Positions 48,673 through 58,196 are shown, numbered from the stretch's first letter. The stretch: 64,000 nucleotides of DNA from Rhodocyclales bacterium (GCA_028292485.1 JAQGMG010000039.1:62001-126000); one strand, 5' to 3'. The notes: generated by a model from the letters alone, not told the origin. Made by a program: numbers and translations.

Positions 48673-49203
48673 ATGATCCCGCCCCGTGATCTGCCATCCA
48701 GGCCGCGTACAGGCCAATATGGTTTCACGTTGATCGAGGTGATCTTCGTGATGGTCATCATGGGCATCCTGCTTACCGTGGCAGTGCCTCTCCTGTCGCA
48801 AAACGACTCGCGCGAGCGCAGCATCACCGAGCAACTGCGTAGCACCTTGCGGCATGCCCAACGCGTAGCCGTCACGCGCAATCGCGATGTGTGCGTCTCT
48901 GTCACGGTGACCACCGTGATATTCCGTGTCGCTTCTTCTTCGGGCACAGGCGTGGCGTGCACGGCGCAACTCGCGCCATTCAGTGACGCGGGCGACACAC
49001 TCGATATGTCGACCGCAGGATCTGCGCTGAGATTTTCCTCGGCCGGCAACTTCCGCTTCACCCCCACTGGCGTACTGACGAACAATGCTGGCACAGCCCT
49101 GACAGCACGCAGCATCGCAGTGGTGCGCGGCGCTACCGCTTTCACCTTCGCGACACTCACTATCCAGCCCGACAATGGCTTCGTCCTTGCCTCGGCGTTC
49201 TGA
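48673..49203 (+). CDS. mshC: minor pseudopilin MshC (GspH/FimT type)
   Basis: 176 residues. Leader ending GQYG/FTLIEV (cleavage after Gly17), stalk IFVMVIMGILLTVAVPLL, and a GspH-like domain (LRSTLRHAQRVAVTRNRDVCVSV). Start ATG 48673; GTG 48667 is possible. Probably part of the initiating pilus tip complex. The next gene overlaps its end by 29 bases. Confidence 0.82.
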   Translation: MIPPRDLPSRPRTGQYGFTLIEVIFVMVIMGILLTVAVPLLSQNDSRERSITEQLRSTLRHAQRVAVTRNRDVCVSVTVTTVIFRVASSSGTGVACTAQLAPFSDAGDTLDMSTAGSALRFSSAGNFRFTPTGVLTNNAGTALTARSIAVVRGATAFTFATLTIQPDNGFVLASAF

Positions 49204-49789
49204 GTCGTCGTTTTCCTTGCAGCGTGGGTTCGCGCTGATCGAGGTCATTGTCTTCATGGTCGTCGTCGCCACGGCTGTCGGTGCACTGCTGGCGGTATTC
49301 ACCAAAACGAATCGAGGTAGTGCCGAGCTGCTCGTCAGTCGACAGGCGCTGGCCATTGCCGAAGCAATGCTCAACGAGGTACTCGCCGCACCATTCACGA
49401 TATGCGATCCGCAAGACGCCACGTTCAGTGGCGCTTGCACTGGCCCGTCGGAATCTGTCGTTGCAGGCGGGGGGCCGGAAGCTGGCGAGACGCGGCTGGG
49501 CGTGTTGCCGCTGTTGCGCATGTTCGACAACGTCAATGACTTCAACAATTTCAGCATCAGCACAGGGGCCGGTATCACTGATCGTGCGGGCCTCGTCGTG
49601 CCTGGCTCGGGGGGCTACTCGCTGACGGTGCAGGTTGCGCCTGTCGTCGTCGCGCCAGCAACGTGGAACAGCATCCCCGGTGACCAGATGCTGGTTGTGA
49701 CGGTTTCGGTCAGATCATCGTTGATGGGCGGACCCGTTGTGCTCGAGGGTATGCGCTCGCGCTTTGCACCACGCACACGGCCGCCATGA
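49175..49789 (+). CDS. mshD: minor pseudopilin MshD (GspI type)
   Basis: 204 residues. Cleavage site LQRG/FALIEV after Gly18, stalk IVFMVVVATAVGALLAVF, then TNRGSAELLVSRQALAIAEAMLNEVL, the GspI/MshD pattern. Overlaps mshC by 29 bases and mshO by ATGA. Two cysteines in the mature domain (TICDPQ, SGACTG). Confidence 0.82.
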   Translation: MASSLPRRSESSFSLQRGFALIEVIVFMVVVATAVGALLAVFTKTNRGSAELLVSRQALAIAEAMLNEVLAAPFTICDPQDATFSGACTGPSESVVAGGGPEAGETRLGVLPLLRMFDNVNDFNNFSISTGAGITDRAGLVVPGSGGYSLTVQVAPVVVAPATWNSIPGDQMLVVTVSVRSSLMGGPVVLEGMRSRFAPRTRPP

Positions 49790-50712
49790 TTTCGTATCTC
49801 CGTTTGCCCCCTCACTGGCGCTCCGTTTCGCTCCGCCGTTCACGGCGACAGCGCGTCACCGGTCTCACGCTCATCGAGATGATCGTGTCGCTGGTGCTGG
49901 TGGGCCTGCTGTCGTCCATCGTGGCAGTCTTCCTGCAGGTGCCATTGCAAAGCTACTTCGTCACGCGCCAGCGGCTCGACCTTGTCGATGGCATCGAGCT
50001 GTCGATGCGTCACATGGATCAGGAGCTGCGCCAAGCCTTGCCGAACAGCGTGCGCAGCACTGTGGTAGGGGGCGTTACCTATATCGAATTTCTCGCCACG
50101 CGGGGCAGTGGACGTTACCGTGCCTTGGCTGGCGGCCCTGCAGGGGCTTGCCCGGGCGGCAACGACCTGAACACTGCGGCAAATGACAATTGCTTCACGA
50201 CAATAGGGCCTCTCAATACGAGCAGCGCCATTCGTCCGGGGTTCGACTACGTAGTCCTGGGGCAAAGCGTCCCCGTGGCAGACGCCTATAGCGGCGGCAC
50301 AGGGGACACCCCGAACAAATCGCTCATCACCGCTTTCACGCTGGCTCTCGGAACGGCGCCCAGAGTGGAATCACGTTTGCGCATGAACAATGCGACGCTT
50401 GCCGGCGTCCCGTCGGAGCTCGTCTACATCGTCTCCGGCCCGGTGACCTATGCCTGTAGCGGTACTGCGGGCCAGCTCATCCGTTACAGCGGCTATCCGA
50501 TCACCGCGCTCCAGGCGACGCCACCGGTGGGCGCCACGCAAAGCGTCATCGCCGCCAATCTTCTCGTATGTAACGCACGTTACCTGGAAGCGCGGAATGT
50601 CCTGGCGCAAGGTATCGTCAGCGTCGACATCACGTTGAGCAACAACGTGCCGGGCCAGCCTGCCGAAGCGGTGAATTTTGTCGTGCATGCACCTGTGAGC
50701 AAGACGCCATGA
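49786..50712 (+). CDS. mshO: minor pseudopilin MshO (GspJ type)
   Basis: 308 residues. Cleavage site VTG/LTLIEM after Gly26 with a long basic leader, stalk IVSLVLVGLLSSIVAVFL, then GIELSMRHMDQELRQALPNSVR typical of MshO/GspJ. Overlaps mshD and mshP by ATGA. Confidence 0.83.
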   Translation: MISYLRLPPHWRSVSLRRSRRQRVTGLTLIEMIVSLVLVGLLSSIVAVFLQVPLQSYFVTRQRLDLVDGIELSMRHMDQELRQALPNSVRSTVVGGVTYIEFLATRGSGRYRALAGGPAGACPGGNDLNTAANDNCFTTIGPLNTSSAIRPGFDYVVLGQSVPVADAYSGGTGDTPNKSLITAFTLALGTAPRVESRLRMNNATLAGVPSELVYIVSGPVTYACSGTAGQLIRYSGYPITALQATPPVGATQSVIAANLLVCNARYLEARNVLAQGIVSVDITLSNNVPGQPAEAVNFVVHAPVSKTP

Positions 50713-51209
50713 GTGCCATCCTTTCAACGGCTGCGCGTCAACGGGGTATATCGACCATCACCGCAATTTTCATCATCACGGTGCTGGCAGTTCTGGCGGC
50801 CGCCGGTTTGCAGATGTGGCGCAGCGCCCAGGACGATCAGACGCTCGACATGCAAGCGATACGCGCGCGCAGCGCCGCACGTGCCGGCCTGCAAGTGGCG
50901 TTCTGGCGGGCTACCCAGGATGAGACCAACTACTGTCGTCCTGCGGGGGTCAGCGCAATGACCCTGACCTTGCCCAATACGCTTGCACCTTATGCGGTCA
51001 CGCTGACCTGCACGGGCGATGGCGATTACACCGAGGGAATCTCGGCGGTCTATCGTCGCAGCCTGACGGCGGTGGCCTGCAATCAGGCTGCATGTCCCGA
51101 CAATGCCGCCTCGGTGCTGAACCGATATGTCGAGGTCGTAGTGATGGGTGAATGCGTCACCACGATCACGGCGGGTATCGGCACTACACAATGCCGCGAG
51201 ACGCGCTAG
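50709..51209 (+). CDS. mshP: pseudopilin-like MshP (GspK/PilX type)
   Basis: 166 residues. The N-terminus QRG/ISTITAIFIITVLAVLAA looks like a prepilin but lacks Glu at +5, as in MshP and GspK minor pilins. Cysteines in NYCRP, LTCTG, ACNQAACPD and GECV. Overlaps mshO by ATGA. mshQ, its usual follower in Vibrio, is absent; a 139-base gap leads to mshI. Confidence 0.78.
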   Translation: MSAILSTAARQRGISTITAIFIITVLAVLAAAGLQMWRSAQDDQTLDMQAIRARSAARAGLQVAFWRATQDETNYCRPAGVSAMTLTLPNTLAPYAVTLTCTGDGDYTEGISAVYRRSLTAVACNQAACPDNAASVLNRYVEVVVMGECVTTITAGIGTTQCRETR

Positions 51210-51348
51210 CCATCTGCGCTGGCTGAGCATCCAGGCCATGTCAGCGTTGATCCGGATCATGGCTGCCGGTTTCAAGAATTTCCCCCCGGCGCCGTAGAAG
51301 ACTTCAGCCCCCGTTTTCCCCTCAGATGCTTTAACCGGGCCGAGTCGC

Positions 51349-52329
51349 ATGGGTTTTCCCTATATTCCTTTTGTCACGCGGCGCAGCAGCAAGCCAGCTT
51401 TCCGGCCGGGCTGGCTGGTGTGCGCGCAGGACGAGCATGGCTTCCGCTATCTGCACATGGTGCATGTGCAAGGGGAGAAGCCGCGCGTGCTTGCCTGGGA
51501 GAATCTGCCTGCGGGTAGCGACATAGCGCAGCAGATACGTGCGGCCGCGGTTGCCGGCAAGTTGCGCCGCCATCGCTGCATGGCCGTTCTGAACACAAAT
51601 GAATACCAGATCGTTCAGGCCGAGCTGCCTACGGTGCCCGATGAAGAAATACGTCCGGCGCTGCGCTGGACCGTTCGCGAACTGGTCGACTATCCCGTTG
51701 ACCAGATCGGCGCGGATTACCTCGAAGTACCTTTTGACAAGAGTCGCGGCGGGGTCAGCCGCAGCGCGTACATCGTGTGTGCCAAGCGCTCGGTGCTGGA
51801 CCGTTATGTCGACGCGTTCGAATCGGTCAAGGCACGTCTGCACGTCACCGATGTCCCGGAAACAGCGCACCGCAATCTCGCCACGCTATGTGGCGCGGAG
51901 GGCAAGGGCGTGGCCTTGCTGGGCGTGACGCAGGACTATTGCCTGCTTACCTTTACGCTCGATGGCGAGCTGTGCATGGCGCGGCGCATCGACGTTGGCC
52001 TGCGTGCGATGCTGGCGGCCGATAGCAGTCAGCGCGTACAGCAGTTCGACCGCGTGCTGCTCGAAGTGCAGCGCTCGCTCGATGCTTTCGAGCGCCAGTT
52101 TCACTTTGCCCCGCTATCGCGGTTGCTGGTGTCGCCGACACCTGACACGGTGGACCTCATGCCTTTTCTGGTCGACAACCAGGACATGAAGGTCGAATCG
52201 CTGGATTTGTCCGAGCTGATCGATTTCTCCGCCGTGCCCGAGCTTGCCCAGCCGGGGCAACTGGCCAATTGCCTCAATCTGCTCGGTGCAGGCTTGCGCA
52301 GCGAAGACGCCATCGAGGTGCCGGGATGA
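51349..52329 (+). CDS. mshI: MSHA biogenesis protein MshI (PilM-like)
   Basis: 326 residues. Actin-like PilM-family protein: MAVLNTNEYQIVQAELPTVPDEEIRPALRWTVRELVDYPVDQIGADYLEVP is the MshI pattern. In type IV pili PilM is the cytoplasmic member of the PilM-N-O-P alignment complex. A strict actin ATP motif is not obvious. Stop overlaps the next gene (ATGA). Confidence 0.82.
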   Translation: MGFPYIPFVTRRSSKPAFRPGWLVCAQDEHGFRYLHMVHVQGEKPRVLAWENLPAGSDIAQQIRAAAVAGKLRRHRCMAVLNTNEYQIVQAELPTVPDEEIRPALRWTVRELVDYPVDQIGADYLEVPFDKSRGGVSRSAYIVCAKRSVLDRYVDAFESVKARLHVTDVPETAHRNLATLCGAEGKGVALLGVTQDYCLLTFTLDGELCMARRIDVGLRAMLAADSSQRVQQFDRVLLEVQRSLDAFERQFHFAPLSRLLVSPTPDTVDLMPFLVDNQDMKVESLDLSELIDFSAVPELAQPGQLANCLNLLGAGLRSEDAIEVPG

Positions 52330-53063
52330 CACGGCACATCAATCTGCTCGATCCGCCGCAAAAGACGCGTTCGCCCTACACGACAGCATTGCAGATGGGT
52401 GTACCGATCGCGCTCGTGCTGCTGGTCATGGGAACTTGGTCTGCCGTGGTGCGCTATCAGGCGAGTGCGGCCAAGGCCAGGCTTTCGCAGATCGAAGCGC
52501 AGATGCTGCCGGTGTCAGAGCAATTGGCGCAGTTGCAGGCGGGCATGGGTGTGGAGCAGGTCAATGCGACGCTGCGGGACCGGCTGCAGCGTGCCGAGGC
52601 ACAGCTCAAGGCACGCAGGGATATACAGACGGCATTGCAGCGTGGCGACCTCGGTTCGAGCCAGGGCTTCTCTGAATTCATGCGCGCCTTTGCACGGCAG
52701 ACGGTGCCGGGTCTATGGCTTACCGGCCTGCGGCTCGAAAATGGTGGCAAGGACATTACGCTTTCAGGCCGTGCGCTGAACGCTGAAGCCGTCGCCACAC
52801 TGGTACGTCAGTTGCGGGCGGAGCCTGCGTTGGCGGGTCGCTCCATTGCAATGATGAGTGTCGTGCCGCTGGCGCCTCCAGAGCACAAGGAGGAAGTGGA
52901 GTCTTCCGCTTCACAGCTATCTGTTGCGGTGGCATTGCCACGTGTCTACCAGTTCGAGATATCGAGTCTGCCGCCACCTTCTGCGAGCGAGGCAGTTGCG
53001 GAGGCGCCCAAGGCCGGCAGCATGAATGCGGCGCTTGAGCTCATGGCCAAGTTGATCAAGTGA
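52326..53063 (+). CDS. PilN-like MSHA alignment protein
   Basis: 245 residues: the short cytoplasmic PilN motif HINLLDP at the N-terminus (binds PilM), one membrane helix (GVPIALVLLVMGTWSAVV), then a coiled coil (residues about 45-100) and a ferredoxin-like domain (FARQTVPGLWLTGLRLENGGKDITLSGRALNAEAVATLVRQLR). Sits exactly between the PilM-like and PilO-like genes. Named mshI2 in some genomes. Confidence 0.82.
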   Translation: MTRHINLLDPPQKTRSPYTTALQMGVPIALVLLVMGTWSAVVRYQASAAKARLSQIEAQMLPVSEQLAQLQAGMGVEQVNATLRDRLQRAEAQLKARRDIQTALQRGDLGSSQGFSEFMRAFARQTVPGLWLTGLRLENGGKDITLSGRALNAEAVATLVRQLRAEPALAGRSIAMMSVVPLAPPEHKEEVESSASQLSVAVALPRVYQFEISSLPPPSASEAVAEAPKAGSMNAALELMAKLIK

Positions 53064-53070
53064 GCCCGTG

Positions 53071-53829
53071 ATGAACACGCCCATCAACCCCAAACTGGCC
53101 GTGCATCTGGCGAAGCTGGAGCGCATGTCGCCACGCGAGCGGATCGTGGTTACGGTTTGCATCTGCGCGGTCAGCTGGTTCGTACTGACCGCATTTGTCG
53201 TTACGCCTGGCGAGCGTGAGCGTGCGACCTATGAGCAACTCGTGTCGACGCAGCAGGAAACACTGGTCACCACAACGCAGGAGCTGGAAGGTTTGCGCAC
53301 GGGCAGTGTGCCACCGGGCGATCCAGCCCTGCACGAGCAGCTGAGGCAGCTCGACAAGGAGAATCTTTCCGCTGATGCGAGCCTGCGCGCCAGCCAGCAG
53401 TATCTGGTGCCACCGGAAACGATGAGCGCCTTGCTGCAGGATCTGCTCCGCCGTGACAAGCGGCTCGAACTCGTGAGCATGGAGACCCTGCCGGTCGCAC
53501 CCATTCTGGATACGAGCAAGCAAGCCTCCGCACCCGTTGCCGAGCCTGCAGCGCCAGTGGCGCCAACAGTCCGCGTGGCGGCAGAGCAGAGCACTGCGCC
53601 GGCAGTCGAGACCACGATGTTCAGGCACGGGGTACGCATCGTCGTGCGTGGCAACTTCCTCAATGTGCTCGATTACCTGCAGGAAGTTGAGAAACTTCGC
53701 TGGCGGATGTATTGGGGTGCTTTTGCCATGCAGACCAGCGAAGCCGAGGGGGCGTCGCCACCCGCCGCGCCCCTCTACAGCCTCTCGATCTACACCCTCA
53801 GTCTGGACAAGTCATGGTTGAAGCTTTGA
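53071..53829 (+). CDS. mshJ: MSHA biogenesis protein MshJ (PilO-like)
   Basis: 252 residues: a short cytoplasmic part, one membrane helix (IVVTVCICAVSWFVLTAFVV), a coiled coil, and a periplasmic domain with an inserted Ala/Pro/Val-rich linker (about residues 150-180). ATG 53071 or GTG 53068. Overlaps mshK by 16 bases. The family forms a heterodimer with the PilN-like protein. Confidence 0.8.
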   Translation: MNTPINPKLAVHLAKLERMSPRERIVVTVCICAVSWFVLTAFVVTPGERERATYEQLVSTQQETLVTTTQELEGLRTGSVPPGDPALHEQLRQLDKENLSADASLRASQQYLVPPETMSALLQDLLRRDKRLELVSMETLPVAPILDTSKQASAPVAEPAAPVAPTVRVAAEQSTAPAVETTMFRHGVRIVVRGNFLNVLDYLQEVEKLRWRMYWGAFAMQTSEAEGASPPAAPLYSLSIYTLSLDKSWLKL

Positions 53830-54254
53830 GCGGGGCGCGTCTATGCGCCGCTGTGGCGCGCTGCTCGGTGCTGTTCGGCCTGGCGTGCACCGCACCGTAT
53901 GCGCTGTCGCAGAGCCTCGCGGATCCCACCCGTTCTGCGATGCCGAGCAAGCCTGCGGTCAGCGCTTCGGCCCCCGTGGAGAGCGTGCCGGCGCCTCAAG
54001 TCGGGGTCGGGATGGTCGTTACTGCCAGAGAGGGGGTGTTAGCCCTGTTCGAGGGCCGCATCCTCCGTGTAGGCAGCCGCACCGATAGCGGAGTCGTCAC
54101 GCATATCGCGCCAGACGCTGTTTTCATTCGTTCGGCTGCCGGCAAAGTGACGCGGTGGCCGCTCTATCCGGCAGTCAGCGTCCAGCGCGAGCAAGCTGCG
54201 AGCGGAGCAGAGCCAGAGCATGGCAGCAGGCAGGATCGGAGCAAGACGAAATGA
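53814..54254 (+). CDS. mshK: MSHA biogenesis protein MshK-like
   Basis: 146 residues: signal peptide (VLFGLACTAPYALS), a Ser/Pro/Ala linker, then a small beta domain (GRILRVGSRTDSGVVTHIAPDAVFIRSAAGKVTRWPLYP) resembling PilP/GspC homology regions. Identified mainly by position between mshJ and mshL. Overlaps mshL by ATGA. Confidence 0.72.
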   Translation: MVEALSGARLCAAVARCSVLFGLACTAPYALSQSLADPTRSAMPSKPAVSASAPVESVPAPQVGVGMVVTAREGVLALFEGRILRVGSRTDSGVVTHIAPDAVFIRSAAGKVTRWPLYPAVSVQREQAASGAEPEHGSRQDRSKTK

Positions 54255-55993
54255 AAGTTCTCGCCAAGACAGGTTTGATGGCACTGCCGCTGCTGGCTCT
54301 GGTCGCGTGCCAGAGTACGCCCAAGCCGAATGCCACGCAGACCCTGATCGATCAACAAATGCAGCGCGCTCTCGAACAGCGCAGCGCCTTGCCGCCTGCC
54401 GTCAATCAGGCCTTGCTGTCACCGCAAGTCCTGGAGGCTGCGGCCAAACCGCGTGAGAAAAAATTCAACCTGGCAGTGAACAATGCGCCAGCCAGCCAGG
54501 TGTTCGCTGCGCTGGCGGCAGATTCGCGCTACAGCGTAGTCGTGCATCCGGATGTGGCAGGCAATATCACCGTGAATCTGAAAGACGTGACGCTACCCGA
54601 GGCGCTCGAGTCGATCCGCGAAGTCTATGGGTATGACTACCGCATCACGGGCGATCGCGTCACGATCCAGCCGCTGACTTTGCAGACGCGCATGTTCCAG
54701 CTCAACTATCTGAGCGCCAACCGGATAGGGCGCAGCGGTACGCGCGTGATATCGGGTTCCATTACCTCCAACGCAGGTGGCGCGACAGCGGCTCCGGCGG
54801 GTGGGGCTGCCGGTGGTCCTTCCGGGCTGGAAGGTGCTGCTGTGGAAACCAACAGCAAGTCCGATTTCTGGGCTGAGCTGGGCGAGGCGATAAAGATGAT
54901 CGTGGGGACGGGCGATGGTCGCAATGTCGTCACCTCGCCGCAGTCGGGTGTCATTGTCGTCAAGGCCATGCCGCGCGAATTGCGGGCAGTCGAAAACTAC
55001 TTGCGCATGTCGCAGCTCTCCATCGAGCGCGAAGTCATGCTGGAAGCCAAGATCGTCGAGGTGGTGCTCAACGATGGCTACCAGAACGGGATCAACTGGG
55101 CCGCTCTGTCCGGCAGCAATCGTGCGCGCTTGAGTACCGGTACGGATCCGAACCAGATCATCCTCGGGCCGCTCGACAAGCCTGGCACCATACGGTCGCC
55201 GTATGACAACGATGTCGGGGCCTACGTAAACAACACGCTTGGCAGCGTGATTACCACGCCCATCGTTGGCTCCATCAACGGGCTGATCCAGAATTCGCCG
55301 CTCTCCGGCGTGCTCGGTCTGAACTTCGCGACCAGCAGTTTTACTGCGATCCTTTCCTACCTTGAAACGCAGGGCAGCATCCACGTCATCTCCAGCCCGC
55401 GGATTGCCACATTGAACAACCAGAAGGCCGTATTGAAGGTTGGTACCGACGATTACTTCGTCACCAACATCACTACGACTACCACCAGTTCGGGAGGGGG
55501 AAATACGACCTCGCCGACGATCAATCTGCAAGCTTTCTTCTCCGGCATCTCGCTCGATGTGATGCCGCAGATCGATGATGAAGACAATGTCATGCTGCAT
55601 ATCCGCCCCTCGGTGAGTACCGTTACGGAGCGCAACAAGCAGATCAACCTTGGCACGGCAGGTGTATTCAATCTGCCGCTGGCGTCGAGCCGCACCAACG
55701 AGACCGATAGCTTCGTGCGTGTGCGCGAGGGCAATATCGTGGCCATCGGTGGCCTGATGGAACAGGCGCAGACCAACGACAGCGCCAAGGTGCCGGGCGC
55801 GGGCGATATACCTATCGTTGGCGAGCTGTTTTCGCAAGGCAAGAAAGCCCTGCAGAAGCGCGAGCTGGTAGTGCTGCTCAAGGCCACCATCATTCGCGGC
55901 GACAAAGACTGGAACCAGGATGTGCGTGACACGGCGGAACGGATCTCCGGGCTCAAGCCGGAAGCGCTCGGTCCGAAAATGAGCTGGCAGTGA
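54251..55993 (+). CDS. mshL: MSHA outer-membrane secretin MshL
   Basis: 580 residues. Lipoprotein signal peptide with lipobox LVAC (Cys20), N-domains (KFNLAVNNAPASQVFAALAADSRYSVVVHPDVAGNITVNLKDVTL), and a C-terminal secretin domain (REVMLEAKIVEVVLNDGYQNGINW ... GSIHVISSPRIATLNNQKAVLKVG ... VREGNIVAIGGLMEQ). It forms the outer-membrane channel for the pilus. A Gly/Ala-rich insert near residues 170-195. Three 12-nt repeats follow its stop. Confidence 0.93.
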   Translation: MKVLAKTGLMALPLLALVACQSTPKPNATQTLIDQQMQRALEQRSALPPAVNQALLSPQVLEAAAKPREKKFNLAVNNAPASQVFAALAADSRYSVVVHPDVAGNITVNLKDVTLPEALESIREVYGYDYRITGDRVTIQPLTLQTRMFQLNYLSANRIGRSGTRVISGSITSNAGGATAAPAGGAAGGPSGLEGAAVETNSKSDFWAELGEAIKMIVGTGDGRNVVTSPQSGVIVVKAMPRELRAVENYLRMSQLSIEREVMLEAKIVEVVLNDGYQNGINWAALSGSNRARLSTGTDPNQIILGPLDKPGTIRSPYDNDVGAYVNNTLGSVITTPIVGSINGLIQNSPLSGVLGLNFATSSFTAILSYLETQGSIHVISSPRIATLNNQKAVLKVGTDDYFVTNITTTTTSSGGGNTTSPTINLQAFFSGISLDVMPQIDDEDNVMLHIRPSVSTVTERNKQINLGTAGVFNLPLASSRTNETDSFVRVREGNIVAIGGLMEQAQTNDSAKVPGAGDIPIVGELFSQGKKALQKRELVVLLKATIIRGDKDWNQDVRDTAERISGLKPEALGPKMSWQ

Positions 55994-56029
55994 GCTGGCA
56001 AACAAGCTGGCAACGACTTTGGCAAATGA
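55994..56029 (+). repeat. three 12-nt units directly after the mshL stop
   Basis: GCTGGCAAACAA, GCTGGCAACGAC and TTTGGCAAATGA fill exactly 36 bases after TGA; the last ends in an in-frame TGA. The last coding bases (AGCTGGCAG) resemble the unit. Confidence 0.7.
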
Positions 56030-56036
56030 GATAGCC

Positions 56037-56921
56037 ATGTACCTCGACCACTTCCGTCTGCGCGAAATGCCCTTTGCGATCACGCCGGGTACGGCGTTCG
56101 CGTTCGCCAGCCGTGCCCACCAGGAAGCGCTCAATACCTTGCTGGTAGCGGTGCAGGGTGGTGAAGGTTTCGTCAAGATCACGGGAGAGGTGGGCACCGG
56201 CAAGACGATCCTGTGCCGGCGTTTTCTCGACATCCTGCAGCGCCGCGGCATCGTCACGGCCTACATTCCCAACCCGGCGATGCAGCCGCGTTCGCTGTTG
56301 CAGGCCCTGGCCGAGGAGCTGGGCATGCGTGCTGGCGCCGAGGTCGACGAGCACACCTTGCTGGGCAACATCAACAAGACCTTGATGAGCGTGGCGCAAC
56401 GCAATTGCTCGGTGGTGGTCTGCCTCGATGAAGCGCAGGCCATGCCGCGCGAAACGCTTGAAGCGGTGCGGTTGCTGTCCAACCTTGAAACCGGTCGCTC
56501 CAAGTTGCTGCAACTTGTGCTGTTCGGACAGCCGGAGCTCGACCACAAGCTTGCCGAGAATTCGCTGCGCCAGTTGCAGCAGCGTATTACATTTGAATAC
56601 GAGATGAGCGGCATGTCCGTGCGCGAGCTGGATCGTTACGTTGCGCACCGGCTCAATATCGCCGGCTATGTCGGTGCCGACCTGTTCAGTTCGGCAGCGA
56701 TCCATCGCCTGCATCAGGCCACCGGAGGCGTACCGCGGCTGGTCAATATCCTGTGTCACAAGGCGCTCCTGAGCGTTTTTGGCGAAGGTGGCAAAGGAGT
56801 ATTGCCGCGTCATATCTACACGGCTGCGGCCGATACCACGGCTGCGCGCTCGCCGGGCTACTTGCCGTTGTGGCTCACCAGACCGGGTATGTGGACTTCC
56901 AGTATCGGCTGGAGTCGCTGA
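56037..56921 (+). CDS. mshM: MSHA biogenesis ATPase MshM (ExeA/AAA type)
   Basis: 294 residues. AAA ATPase with Walker A GEVGTGKTILCRR near residue 50 and Walker B VVVCLDEAQAMPRETLEAVRLLSNLET. MYLDHFRLREMPFAITPG is the typical ExeA/MshM start, so ATG 56037 is chosen; a TTG at 56019 would translate part of the repeat. No peptidoglycan-binding domain is attached, as in MshM. It may help place the secretin. It ends as TGATG with mshN. Confidence 0.87.
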   Translation: MYLDHFRLREMPFAITPGTAFAFASRAHQEALNTLLVAVQGGEGFVKITGEVGTGKTILCRRFLDILQRRGIVTAYIPNPAMQPRSLLQALAEELGMRAGAEVDEHTLLGNINKTLMSVAQRNCSVVVCLDEAQAMPRETLEAVRLLSNLETGRSKLLQLVLFGQPELDHKLAENSLRQLQQRITFEYEMSGMSVRELDRYVAHRLNIAGYVGADLFSSAAIHRLHQATGGVPRLVNILCHKALLSVFGEGGKGVLPRHIYTAAADTTAARSPGYLPLWLTRPGMWTSSIGWSR

Positions 56922-58132
56922 TGAGCGTGATCAACACCATGCTGCGCGATCTCGACCAGCGTCGCACAGGCGCAGCGGGCGACCTGACCTTGATGAGCGA
57001 TGTCCTGGTCCCCGCGCGTATCAACGTGCCGCCGCTGCGGGGGAGCATCGTGGTGATTCCAGTCATGTTGGGTTCGCTGATACTTGCGACCTTGTATTTC
57101 TGGCCGCGCATGCACGGTGGCTACGTACCGAAGCCGATGGTGCTCGATGTCGGCGCGGTGACGACGCTTCCCGCGACAGAGAATGTAGCCGCGGCCATCG
57201 TGGCATCGAGCCCGCCACAGACTTCGCTGCAACAAACGCCGACGGCGACCACGGCGGCAACCAATATCGCGCAGGGCGCAGATGCACCAGGTTCTGTCGC
57301 GAACCTGTCTGCCGCGCCTGCCGACTTGTTGTCGCTGGCGACAAGTCTTGAACACGTCGACAGCCTGTCGCCTGCGTCTGTCGCCATGCCTACTCGCAGT
57401 GCAGTAAGGCCCATGCGTCGCGCTGCAACCGAAAACGTGTCGCTCCCACCTTCCATGCCCGTTCAGCAGGTCTTGCCCGCGACTGCCCCTCCTGTTGCAT
57501 TCGTGCCCCCTGCGGCTGCGAGCGCGACCATACGTCTCGAACCAAGCAGCCAGACCGCCAGTGAGCGCAATCTGAGCGAAGTGCAGCATGCTGCCGATCT
57601 TCAGCGGCGAGGGGCGCTTGCTGAGGCCGAAACGAGCCTGCGCAGCGTGCTCGATAATGACAAAGGGATGATTGCGGCGCGCCTCGCGCTGTTCTCGCTA
57701 TTGTCGCGTCAACAACGCAACGATGAAGCGCGCAAGCTGCTCAAGGACGGTGTCGAGCTTGCGCCGACGCAGGGGCAACTGGTGGTGCCCTACGCGCGCC
57801 TTCTGGCGGCACGTGCCGAGTGGGGCGCTGCGCTTGATGCACTGGTGCCGGCAGCCGACGCGCTGGCGCAGGACGCCGAGTACCGCGCGCTCTACGGTGC
57901 GGTCCTGCAACGCCTCGGCCGCTATCCGCAATCCTCGGCTGAATACCGCGCTGCCCTGAGGCTGGCGCCGACGGCCGGTGCCTGGTGGGTTGGCCTGGGA
58001 TTGTCGCTGGAAGGCGAGGGGCGCAAGGTCGAGGCGCGGGGCGCTTATCTGCAGGCGCGTACCAATACCCTGGCGCCAGATCTGGCGCAGTTCGTGGATA
58101 GCAAGCTGGCGCGGCTCGGCACGGCCGATTAG
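56921..58132 (+). CDS. mshN: MSHA biogenesis protein MshN (TPR)
   Basis: 403 residues: cytoplasmic start MSVINTMLRDLDQRR, one membrane helix (IVVIPVMLGSLILATLYF), a 150-residue Ala/Pro/Thr/Val-rich low-complexity linker, and C-terminal tetratricopeptide repeats (about residues 220-400). Last gene of the locus, as in the I-to-N block of Vibrio. Confidence 0.85.
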   Translation: MSVINTMLRDLDQRRTGAAGDLTLMSDVLVPARINVPPLRGSIVVIPVMLGSLILATLYFWPRMHGGYVPKPMVLDVGAVTTLPATENVAAAIVASSPPQTSLQQTPTATTAATNIAQGADAPGSVANLSAAPADLLSLATSLEHVDSLSPASVAMPTRSAVRPMRRAATENVSLPPSMPVQQVLPATAPPVAFVPPAAASATIRLEPSSQTASERNLSEVQHAADLQRRGALAEAETSLRSVLDNDKGMIAARLALFSLLSRQQRNDEARKLLKDGVELAPTQGQLVVPYARLLAARAEWGAALDALVPAADALAQDAEYRALYGAVLQRLGRYPQSSAEYRAALRLAPTAGAWWVGLGLSLEGEGRKVEARGAYLQARTNTLAPDLAQFVDSKLARLGTAD

Positions 58133-58141
58133 AGAGGTAGG

Positions 58142-58163
58142 GTGGGTTGGCGAAGCAACCCAC
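58142..58163. repeat. short palindrome after mshN
   Basis: An 8-bp inverted repeat GTGGGTTG/CAACCCAC with a GCGAAG loop, between the convergent mshN and apaG genes. No T-run, so more likely a REP-type repeat than a terminator. Confidence 0.65.
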
Positions 58164-58196
58164 TATCGCCCCGAACCCCCTACGCCATGAATCGAC

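Noticed and set aside
54593-56257. 554-codon reverse-strand open frame
   Set aside because: Antisense to mshL and mshM, with low-complexity Arg/His-rich translation and no motif.
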